DNA of 8,774 bases from Phormidesmis priestleyi. GTDB taxonomy: Bacteria; Cyanobacteriota; Cyanobacteriia; Phormidesmidales; Phormidesmidaceae. Below the pieces are notes generated by a model. It did no database searches. It was not told the origin of the DNA and saw nothing but the letters and a program-made list of their open reading frames with translations. The position numbers were made by a program, and so were the translations under genes. Every line of letters begins with the position of its first letter. Within the stretch, counting starts at the first letter, position 1. The DNA lies in assembly GCA_003242115.1 (NCBI GenBank), contig QBMP01000082.1, positions 5,409 through 14,182 on the forward strand. The letters are read 5' to 3'. Positions 1 through 5,258 of the stretch are shown piece after piece.

Positions 1-357
1 GTGGTAGGCGCACTGACGAGCTTGGTGCAAGAAGAGGAAGATGCTAAGGCGCTGACTTTAATTTTGAAAGCCCTGAAAGATTCATCGTCGATGGTGCGAT
101 CTGAGGCGGCGGCGGCTTTGGGCAAGCTGAGCAATGCGGCGGTGGTGCCCGATCTAACGGTGCTGCTTACAGATGAAGCCGATGAGGTGCGCAAAACTGC
201 GGCAATGGCGCTAATGAAAATCGGGGATGGCAGTGCGATCGCGCCGCTGCAAACCGCACTCAGCCAAGAACATGACGCGGCGGTGAAGCCAGTGATTGAG
301 TTAGCGATTTCTCAACTCGAAAAAAGACAAACCGCAGCCGACGATGGCTGGGACTAA
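1..357 (+). CDS. HEAT-repeat protein, 3' end only (phycobilisome-lyase-like HEAT family)
   Basis: The 118 visible residues form about three alternating helix pairs of the HEAT / PBS-lyase type. The pattern VRSEAAAALGKL followed about 30 residues later by VRKTAAMALMKIGD is the typical second helix of such repeats, each followed by an 'xAxPxLxxxL' first helix. The protein ends with a short polar tail (KRQTAADDGWD) and a TAA stop. The GTG at base 1 is probably an internal valine codon, so the 5' part of the gene lies outside the window. HEAT repeats are protein-protein scaffolds; in cyanobacteria related proteins include bilin lyases and their chaperones, but nothing here assigns this one to bilin attachment. 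The next gene starts 63 bp downstream on the same strand, so co-transcription is possible. Confidence 0.85.
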   Translation: MVGALTSLVQEEEDAKALTLILKALKDSSSMVRSEAAAALGKLSNAAVVPDLTVLLTDEADEVRKTAAMALMKIGDGSAIAPLQTALSQEHDAAVKPVIELAISQLEKRQTAADDGWD

Positions 358-408
358 CGCGCTGAAAGCTGACAATTAGCCAGCATACATGCATTTTATA
401 AAGTACCT

Positions 409-412
409 GGAG
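409..412 (+). promoter_or_regulatory. Ribosome binding site supporting a TTG start at 421
   Basis: GGAG lies 8 nt upstream of TTG 421. No ATG or GTG in this frame lies between it and the predicted membrane helix, so this site is the main reason to accept the TTG start. A TATAAA stretch at 397-402 is also present but lies too close to be a convincing -10 element. Confidence 0.55.
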
Positions 413-420
413 AAATCACA

Positions 421-1296
421 TTGTCATCTCAGAGCACACCCCAAAAACCTCGATTCAATCGCAAAACAGCTTTCTATGGCGGGTTGTTTTTAGGAGCTTT
501 ATTAGGTGTATCGTTATCTGCTGGCATTAGTTTTTTGTATTTACTGGTGTCACAAGATACCATCAATGTCAAAGACGGTAAGGTAGCTTTCAGTAAGCCA
601 ATCAATACCACGACGGTTTCAGCAGCGACAGACTCTTCTGTTACGGGAAACGGCAATGAAACGGTTATTGGCGAGGATTCTGGCAATGACATAGAGAACA
701 GCGGCGACGATTCACAAGTCACACGCGATCCATCTGATTCATTTAACCCAGAGAACAGTCCATCGATTGTCGGCGACAACAACAGTATCACGATTGTCCC
801 CAACCGCGATTTGCCGGGATTTGACGAGGCGGATTATCTTTCCACGCCACCATCCAATCTCAGCAAGTATTCAAAGGTCAGCGACTTTCAGCCAGATTCG
901 CTGATTCAATCAGCATCGGACATCGGAAAAATTAAATTTGAGAAGACAGAGATTGTTATTTTAGGTAAGCCCTACAATTCATTTTTCAACGTTAATCGGT
1001 ACGTTAATGAAAGCCGTTTCGTCTTTAAGCTAGATGGCACTCAAAAAGCGGCTCTCTTACAGTTCGGGCTTCCTGACCTACCCTCTGGTAGTACCAGTAA
1101 CGGTCTTTACACAGTGAAAATTTCGGCTGATGGTAAGACACTTTGGGCCGGTGAATGTCGCCGTAGTCAAGGAAATCAAATTATTTCGGTACCGCTTGAC
1201 ATCAGTGAAAAACAGACGTTGACTTTAGAAGTTACTAGCAATGGGAAAAACGAAAGCAATTTGTTTTTTACCGAAGCTAGAATTTTAAAGGACTAG
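421..1296 (+). CDS. Membrane-anchored protein with acidic linker and beta-rich (NPCBM-like) C-terminal domain
   Basis: This is a 291-residue protein with a TTG start. A basic N-terminus (KPRFNRK) precedes one hydrophobic helix at about residues 18-43, which predicts an N-in, C-out topology with the bulk in the periplasm or outside. Residues 66-125 are a low-complexity linker rich in Asn, Asp, Ser, Gly and Glu. From about 170 to 291 the chain is strongly beta-patterned: a 'FNVNRYVNESRFVFKLDG' segment, then strands VKISADGKTLWAGE, IISVPLDI and TLTLEVTSNG. This spacing resembles NPCBM/NEW2-type jelly-roll domains found beside carbohydrate-active enzymes. That family call is inference from pattern only. 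There is one cysteine (C246). No catalytic motif is visible. It follows the HEAT gene and converges on the LysR gene with a gap of 37 bp. Confidence 0.75.
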   Translation: MSSQSTPQKPRFNRKTAFYGGLFLGALLGVSLSAGISFLYLLVSQDTINVKDGKVAFSKPINTTTVSAATDSSVTGNGNETVIGEDSGNDIENSGDDSQVTRDPSDSFNPENSPSIVGDNNSITIVPNRDLPGFDEADYLSTPPSNLSKYSKVSDFQPDSLIQSASDIGKIKFEKTEIVILGKPYNSFFNVNRYVNESRFVFKLDGTQKAALLQFGLPDLPSGSTSNGLYTVKISADGKTLWAGECRRSQGNQIISVPLDISEKQTLTLEVTSNGKNESNLFFTEARILKD

Positions 1297-1333
1297 CTGA
1301 CGGCCCAGTATTTGTCATTTTGATCGCGTTTGA

Positions 1334-2269
1334 TCATGCCTCTGCACTCTTAAACACCATTCCAGCTTTCTGTTGCCAAGTGGCTTTGAGCGTATCTAAA
1401 AAGGCGAATACGGGCGGCGTTTGCAGCGCGTCAGCCAGCGTAATTACCCCAATCACGCGCTCTAAAGGTGCGGGCAGTTGACGCACTACCACGTCTTCTG
1501 GAATCGGTTCGGCGGCTAGCTTGGCCATAATCGTTGCGCCTAAGCCTCGGCGCACCATACTCACTACGGTCGAATCTTCTTTGACTTCGTAGGCCGGAAT
1601 TAGGCTTTGGCCGTGACGAGTGAGATATTGATCGATGTTGTAGCGGCAGCCGTCATCTGGCAGGGGTAAAATCAGCGGCAGGGCGGCGAGCTGCTCCCAG
1701 GTAATCGGGCCAGTCCCGGCGGGGTTTTTGGCTTTGGGCAAGAGGGCGACATACTGATCGCGAAAGAGTTCCCAAGCATCAAACGCATCGCTGACCGGGA
1801 GATAGGTGAAGCCGACATCCGCTTCGCCGCGTCGCAAAATGTCTTCAGCGCCGCGAACGTCATTGCCTTCGCCAATAGAAACGCTGATGCCGGGGTATTG
1901 CCTGCGGAATTCTTCAATGACAACGGGCAGAACGTGGGTGGCAACGCTGCGAAAGCCAACGACGCGCACGAGTCCGGCCTGTAAGCCCTTGGCATCTTGA
2001 GCGCGACGACCGATGTTTTTTAGCAGCGCCAGCATTTTGGTGGCTTCTTGCGTAATCTCTTGGCCGACGGGCGTGAGGACTGCGCCTTGGCGGCCCCGGC
2101 TGAGTAAGCTGACGCCCAGTTCTTCTTCGAGAGTCGCGATCGCATGACTCACCGCCGATTGCGATAAATCTAGCTGCGAAGCGGCATCGCTAAAAGTGCC
2201 CGTGACCGCAATGGCCACTAGCGCCCGCAGTTGAGAGAGCTTAATTCGATTGACGTTGATCTCTGCCAT
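1334..2269 (-). CDS. LysR-family transcriptional regulator
   Basis: This is a 311-residue LTTR, the normal family length of about 300. The N-terminal winged helix-turn-helix (residues 11-70) is clear: LSQLRALVAIAVTGTFSDAA, then the recognition helix region QSAVSHAIATLEEELG and LLSRGRQGAVLTPVGQEI. A linker helix follows, then the periplasmic-binding-protein-like effector domain, with VRVVGFRSVATHVLP and the 'RRGEADVGFTYLPV' strand. I chose ATG 2269 because the HTH begins just after it; the frame stays open to 2359 but the added residues do not resemble the family. No good Shine-Dalgarno sequence is seen at either start. It is divergent from the beta-CASP exonuclease gene (148 bp between starts), so it may control that gene and itself, as LTTRs often do. 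The effector cannot be predicted; nothing marks it as CmpR, NtcB or RbcR. Confidence 0.93.
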   Translation of the reverse strand: MAEINVNRIKLSQLRALVAIAVTGTFSDAASQLDLSQSAVSHAIATLEEELGVSLLSRGRQGAVLTPVGQEITQEATKMLALLKNIGRRAQDAKGLQAGLVRVVGFRSVATHVLPVVIEEFRRQYPGISVSIGEGNDVRGAEDILRRGEADVGFTYLPVSDAFDAWELFRDQYVALLPKAKNPAGTGPITWEQLAALPLILPLPDDGCRYNIDQYLTRHGQSLIPAYEVKEDSTVVSMVRRGLGATIMAKLAAEPIPEDVVVRQLPAPLERVIGVITLADALQTPPVFAFLDTLKATWQQKAGMVFKSAEA

Positions 2270-2417
2270 AAGTGTGATCATACAGGAGGAATTTAGCAGT
2301 GCGATCGCCCTAAACCCAACAAATTTATTACAATTTGGAAGCGCTATTAGACGCGCCACTCAGCGCCATCAATTTGTTACTGAACGTCCCACAGCGATTT
2401 ATTACAGTGATTTTTCT

Positions 2418-3428
2418 ATGACCGCTGCTCTCATTACGGTTCGCCCCGAAGGTCTGTACTGCGCGGCGGGTAACTTCTACATTGACCCGTGGAAACCTGT
2501 GGAGACGGCGCTCATTACCCATGCCCACGCTGACCATGCCTACAGCGGGCACCAGCACTATTACGCTACGGCGCTTTCTGAGGGCATCTTGCGCAAACGG
2601 CTGGGTCAAGACATTGATCTTAGCGGCGTCAGCTACGGCGAAAAATTTAAGCTCGGCGATGCCTGGGTTTCTTTTCATGCGGCTGGTCATGTGCTGGGGT
2701 CTGCGCAGGTTCGCGTAGAGCACAAAGGCGAAGTTTGGGTGGCTTCTGGCGACTACAAGCGTGGCTCAGACCCTTCCTGTGACCCCTTTGAAGTGGTGGA
2801 GTGCGACAGTTTTATCACCGAGGCCACGTTTGGTTTGCCGATTTATCGCTGGGACAGCGGCGCGGTAACGGCTGAGCAAATTTATCAGTGGTGGCAGCGC
2901 GATCTCACCCGTCCGTCTCTGCTGTTTTGCTATGCCTTCGGTAAGTCTCAAAGAGTGCTAGCAGAATTGGCTCAATTGAGCGATCGCACGGTCTATCTGC
3001 ATGGCGCAGTCCACACCCTGACCGAGATCTATCGCGACTTAGGGATTCACATGCTGCCGACGCTGCCTGTCTCCCAAATGGAAAAATCCTACTCATTTGC
3101 GGGAGATCTGATTATCGCTCCCCCCTCTGGCTATCGATCTAGCTGGATGAAACGCTTTAAAAGACCTCAAACGGCTTTTGCCTCTGGCTGGATGGCCGTG
3201 CGAGGAGCCCGCCGAAGACGGGGCTATGAGCGCGGCTTTGTGCTTTCTGATCATGCCGATTGGCCCGGACTGATTCAAACCGTGACTCAAACCAAAGCCA
3301 AAACCGTGTATGTGACCCACGGCCAAAATGATGTTCTTTCTCGCTATCTCAGTGAAGAAATGGGCCTAGATGCGAGTCCTTTAAAGACTCTTTTTGAGGG
3401 CGAAACTGAAGACGCGGCAGCAGTTTAA
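2418..3428 (+). CDS. Ligase-associated DNA exonuclease, metallo-beta-lactamase/beta-CASP fold
   Basis: This is a 336-residue protein. The di-metal signature is complete: HAHADH (H35, H37, D39, H40), AGHVLGSAQ with H91, SGDYK with D112, SDHADW with D278 and H279, and THGQND with H301. The beta-CASP insertion lies between D112 and D278, with TEATFG (E135) and ASGW before SDHADW. The N-terminal sequence EGLYCAAGNFYIDPW fits the bacterial 'ligase-associated exonuclease' group, related to archaeal and eukaryotic 3'-end processing factors and to SNM1-type nucleases. Family members normally sit beside an ATP-dependent DNA ligase and an Lhr-type helicase in a DNA repair cassette; neither is present here. 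ATG 2418 is chosen because conservation begins with it. The frame is open upstream to 2250 but that part overlaps the LysR start and looks non-coding. No Shine-Dalgarno is visible. A role in DNA repair is inferred from the family. Confidence 0.9.
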   Translation: MTAALITVRPEGLYCAAGNFYIDPWKPVETALITHAHADHAYSGHQHYYATALSEGILRKRLGQDIDLSGVSYGEKFKLGDAWVSFHAAGHVLGSAQVRVEHKGEVWVASGDYKRGSDPSCDPFEVVECDSFITEATFGLPIYRWDSGAVTAEQIYQWWQRDLTRPSLLFCYAFGKSQRVLAELAQLSDRTVYLHGAVHTLTEIYRDLGIHMLPTLPVSQMEKSYSFAGDLIIAPPSGYRSSWMKRFKRPQTAFASGWMAVRGARRRRGYERGFVLSDHADWPGLIQTVTQTKAKTVYVTHGQNDVLSRYLSEEMGLDASPLKTLFEGETEDAAAV

Positions 3429-3496
3429 CCATTCGCGTTCAGCAGGGTTGAACAACCATGAGTACGAGAATCGCTAGTTTGGTTGCAGCCATCCTG

Positions 3497-3526
3497 TGAA
3501 TGTCTGGCTGTTATGGCAGACATTCA
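3497..3526. repeat. Perfect 10-bp inverted repeat (hairpin)
   Basis: TGAATGTCTG at 3497-3506 is the exact reverse complement of CAGACATTCA at 3517-3526, with a 10-nt loop. It lies 69 bp after the exonuclease stop and could end or stabilise that transcript, but there is no T-run on either side, so it is not a standard intrinsic terminator. A protein-binding site or a dispersed palindromic element is equally possible. Confidence 0.6.
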
Positions 3527-3564
3527 GGCCAATAATAATGGTCGCGATCGCTCAAGCCAACACC

Positions 3565-3584
3565 TTTAGCCACTTTTAGCCACT
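3565..3584. repeat. 10-bp tandem duplication
   Basis: TTTAGCCACT occurs twice with no gap (3565-3574 and 3575-3584), just after a HIP1 site. It lies in non-coding DNA. Confidence 0.8.
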
Positions 3585-3723
3585 GGAGATTGAAAAATTC
3601 TTTCATTAAGCGCTACCTTCACCAAAAATGACGATAGTGGCCAAGGCTAGAACTACAGTAGGCTTTGTGGTTAACGCCAAGTTACAACATGGCAGGGTTT
3701 GTTCGCCCTTTAGTCCATTCAAA

Positions 3724-3755
3724 CGGCTTTCTTAGAACAGCCTCTGTTACAGCCG
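3724..3755 (-). terminator. Candidate terminator hairpin for the 3770-4141 gene
   Basis: Read on the minus strand, CGGCT, then AACAG, a 3-nt loop, CTGTT and finally AGCCG form a two-part stem with an internal loop, beginning 15 nt after the stop codon and followed by TTTG. The position is right for a terminator, but the U-tract is short and the stem is interrupted, so efficiency is uncertain. Confidence 0.4.
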
Positions 3756-3769
3756 GACTGAGCAATTAC

Positions 3770-4141
3770 CTAAGATGCAGGAGACGAAAGGCGACAGGTC
3801 ATGACCCCTTCTTTCTGGACGTTTGTAGCATTGGGATTAGACCCCATTGCTCGAACTGCAATGGTGGGTTCATAGCCGGGATAACAGCGAACTAAAACAT
3901 TGTCTTCATTCCGGGTTACATACAAAACGTAAACTGGTTCTCCGCCTAGCACAGCTCGTTGAAGGTTTGGTGGGGCTTCGGCAGTCGCTACCAATGTGGA
4001 CGAAACCGTGGATGGGGTAAGAGAGCGAGTCGCTGATATCTCAGATAGGGCAGGCTTAGCAAAAAAAGACTGAGAGAAAATTAAGACCGCTGCTGAGATA
4101 GCAAATAGCACAATAGGCAATTTAGCAAATGGGTTAATCAT
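3770..4141 (-). CDS. Small exported protein of unknown function
   Basis: This 123-residue protein has an ATG start preceded by AGGA (plus-strand 4150-4153) at 8 nt spacing. The N-terminus has a lysine at position 7 and a hydrophobic core at about residues 8-26, followed by FFAKPALSE, which fits a Sec signal peptide cleaved near residues 30-34. A Ser/Thr/Ala-rich linker follows, then a compact C-terminal part of about 65 residues with strands VYVLYVTR and VLVRCY. Its two cysteines (C86 and C116) could form a disulfide in the periplasm. I recognise no family. It is transcribed away from the lipoprotein-like gene starting near 4415. Both proteins are exported and both carry a short PNLQR sequence just after the linker, which hints at a common origin or partner but is weak evidence. 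Confidence 0.65.
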   Translation of the reverse strand: MINPFAKLPIVLFAISAAVLIFSQSFFAKPALSEISATRSLTPSTVSSTLVATAEAPPNLQRAVLGGEPVYVLYVTRNEDNVLVRCYPGYEPTIAVRAMGSNPNATNVQKEGVMTCRLSSPAS

Positions 4142-4414
4142 CGGTCGTATCCTACTTTTCTACTGGATTCTATTTGAACAGTTGAGACGGCTACATTCGA
4201 CCGCCGCTGCTTTGAGTCGTTGACGTCGGCACTGATCAGAGATCTGGTATTTTGTAGATTAGAGTATGCAGAGTAAAACTACATACCCTCTGAGGTATAT
4301 TGCGTTATTTTGTTTTTTACCAGTCAAGATTATGAGCAGTCTCGCCGTCGCAGCCCTACTAACTGCTTTGTTGGCGTTATTTATGACCTGAAGGATATTT
4401 ATGACCTGAAGGAT
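4142..4414. promoter_or_regulatory. Divergent promoter region between two exported-protein genes
   Basis: This 273-bp region must hold the promoters of both flanking genes. On the plus strand TGGTATTTT (4245-4253) resembles an extended -10 element, and TTGACG (4220-4225) resembles a -35 element but lies too far upstream to pair with it. ATACC (4283-4287) and GGTAT (4294-4298) form a 5-bp inverted repeat that could be an operator. The 18-bp tandem duplication at 4381-4416 lies at its right edge. None of the promoter elements is strong. Confidence 0.35.
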
Positions 4415-4416
4415 AT
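4381..4416 (+). repeat. 18-bp tandem duplication at the start of the lipoprotein-like gene
   Basis: TTATGACCTGAAGGATAT occurs twice in direct succession (4381-4398, 4399-4416). Each copy contains ATG-ACC-TGA, a two-codon open frame, followed by an AAGG sequence. The ATG at 4415 is created at the end of the second copy. If translation began further upstream at TTG 4310, the repeat would read as IYDLKD twice. Confidence 0.85.
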
Positions 4417-4954
4417 GACAGGCTCAAAAATGACATTAGATCTCAAACCATTTTTCTTGGCGTCTCAACCACAACGTCAAAAAATAGTCTTGTTGATTTT
4501 GATTTTGATTTTGATTGGCCTACTTGCAAGCTGCACAAACTCAGTTCCCCTATCGCGGACTGCACCCAGTGATTTAGGCCCTGTATCGGTTGTTGAAACC
4601 AGTCGTGATCGCCCCAATCTACAGCGCAGAATCCAGCTTATTGAACAATACGTTACGTTTAAGCGAAATTACAAAGCGCTTGAATATAACCTGATGTATC
4701 AAAACAATAGCGGTTTTCCGCCGGGGCCATCTGACTGGGATATTCAAATTTTGGCGGTTGTTCCTTCCTCAGAAGTGGAAGAGTGGATTCCTGAAGACGT
4801 TGAGGTGAGCGAGCAGCAACCACCTCAATGGGTCAACACTATTCCTGGCAATATTCCGACAGAGGGCTTGCGCGAATGGTATATCCAAAGCGGCAAAGCG
4901 GTTGGCATTGATCGAGAGCATTCAATCATCGCTTGCCGCTATTCAACCCTATAA
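4415..4954 (+). CDS. Putative lipoprotein of unknown function
   Basis: From ATG 4415 this is a 179-residue protein. Residues before the hydrophobic stretch include several lysines and arginines. An h-region made of repeated Leu-Ile pairs leads into IGLLASC, a good lipobox (L-A-S-C), so lipid attachment at that cysteine is likely. The mature part of about 140 residues has a helical segment ([20 protein letters not shown]) and a C-terminal part rich in Trp, Pro and Glu, with [13 protein letters not shown] and [16 protein letters not shown] recognise no family. Start choice is uncertain: ATG 4415 has AAGG only 2 nt upstream, ATG 4430 has AGG at 7 nt, and the frame is open back to TTG 4310. The stop at 4952-4954 is followed directly by the repeat-scarred integrase relic. 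Confidence 0.6.
   Translation: MTGSKMTLDLKPFFLASQPQRQKIVLLILILILIGLLASCTNSVPLSRTAPSDLGPVSVVETSRDRPNLQRRIQLIEQYVTFKRNYKALEYNLMYQNNSGFPPGPSDWDIQILAVVPSSEVEEWIPEDVEVSEQQPPQWVNTIPGNIPTEGLREWYIQSGKAVGIDREHSIIACRYSTL
4493..4516 (+). repeat. Hexanucleotide TTGATT repeated four times inside a signal peptide
   Basis: Four perfect in-frame copies of TTGATT encode (Leu-Ile)x4 in the hydrophobic core of the putative lipoprotein signal peptide. Slippage here would add or remove two hydrophobic residues without changing frame. Confidence 0.95.
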
Positions 4955-4972
4955 TCGCTCAAACCATTCTCT

Positions 4973-4994
4973 CCATATACAAACCATATACAAA
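4973..4994 (+). repeat. 11-bp tandem duplication
   Basis: CCATATACAAA occurs twice without a gap (4973-4983, 4984-4994), between the lipoprotein gene stop and the integrase relic. Confidence 0.9.
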
Positions 4995-5042
4995 AATATT
5001 TTTGGGGCGCATAACCACTCCCAACTCAGCGACTGACAATTG

Positions 5043-5199
5043 CATTCTGCGATCGCTACCGACGCTTGATGCACAACCCGATATTCGCACGATTCAAGAA
5101 TTGCTCGGCCACAAAGATGTGAAAACCACCATGATTTATACCCACGTTCTCAATCGCGGTGGCCAAGGCGTCCGCAGTCCTCTATCCGCAGTCCTCTAA
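5043..5199 (+). pseudogene. Relic of an integron-type tyrosine recombinase (C-terminal end)
   Basis: From 5080 the plus strand encodes [18 protein letters not shown], then [17 protein letters not shown]. This is the C-terminal end of tyrosine recombinases, with the LGH box and the nucleophilic tyrosine (T-x-I-Y-T-H). The tail '[15 protein letters not shown]' is typical of integron integrases (IntI family). Just upstream, in a frame shifted by one base, 5043-5066 reads HSAIATDA, which resembles the family's RHSFATHLL box with the arginine lost; a HIP1 octamer (5049-5056) lies exactly there. No catalytic domain N-terminus or first Arg box is found in the 88 bp back to the previous gene, so the protein cannot be active. 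The end carries a 14-bp tandem duplication that extends the frame past the usual terminus. An open frame from TTG 4933 (88 residues) covers it, but its first 40 residues look like noise. Confidence 0.8.
5171..5198 (+). repeat. 14-bp tandem duplication at the end of the integrase relic
   Basis: TCCGCAGTCCTCTA occurs twice in succession (5171-5184, 5185-5198). It converts the expected ending VRSPL into VRSPLSAVL before a TAA at 5197-5199. Confidence 0.9.
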
Positions 5200-5210
5200 A
5201 TGAACGCATC

Positions 5211-5258
5211 TACTCACTGGCCTACTTACTGGCCTAACCATTGGCCTAACTACTGACC
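5211..5258. repeat. Four degenerate 12-bp tandem units overlapping the TPR gene stop
   Basis: Units begin at 5211 (TACTCACTGGCC), 5223 (TACTTACTGGCC), 5235 (TAACCATTGGCC) and 5247 (TAACTACTGACC). The stop codon of the minus-strand TPR gene (5250-5252) lies inside the fourth unit, so the array fills the space between the converging genes. Confidence 0.85.

Larger units (their letters stand above)
3429..3769. other. Non-coding stretch of about 340 bp after the exonuclease gene
   Basis: No credible gene is visible in either strand. The stretch holds a weak hairpin just after the exonuclease stop (GTTCA 3437-3441 with TGAAC 3449-3453), a perfect 10-bp inverted repeat at 3497-3526, a HIP1 site at 3544, a 10-bp tandem duplication at 3565-3584, and a terminator-like hairpin at 3724-3755 belonging to the minus-strand gene that ends at 3770. 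Confidence 0.6.

Noticed and set aside
1297..1333. Terminator between the converging genes ending at 1296 and 1334
   Set aside because: No stem longer than about 4 bp is visible in this 37-bp gap.
1672..1995. Long open frames antisense to, or out of frame with, the LysR, exonuclease, TPR and coiled-coil genes
   Set aside because: They lie wholly inside well-supported genes, show no motif or ribosome binding site, and have the composition expected of shadow frames.
2272..2283. Imperfect palindrome GTGTGATCATAC beside the LysR start as an operator
   Set aside because: It has one mismatched pair and no clear match to the T-N11-A LysR box or to a CRP site; too weak to annotate.
2284..2313. Strong AGGAGGA (2284-2290) on the plus strand, 8 nt before GTG 2299
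   Set aside because: The GTG opens only four codons before TAA and is not in frame with the exonuclease gene. It could be a leader peptide but nothing else supports this.
2270..2359. Upstream extension of the LysR frame
   Set aside because: Family alignment of the HTH places the start near 2269; the extra 30 residues are uncharacteristic and have no ribosome binding site.
2250..2417. Upstream extension of the exonuclease frame to 2250
   Set aside because: It would overlap the LysR start region, and the added 56 residues do not resemble the family, whose conservation starts at ATG 2418.
3446..3457. GTTGAAC as an integron attC inverse core (GTTRRRY)
   Set aside because: The heptamer is common by chance, and I saw no paired RYYYAAC core with the long imperfect stem required of an attC site.
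3665..3895. Plus-strand open frame overlapping the end of the 3770-4141 gene
   Set aside because: It has no ribosome binding site or recognisable sequence and opposes the gene that has a signal peptide and a good start.
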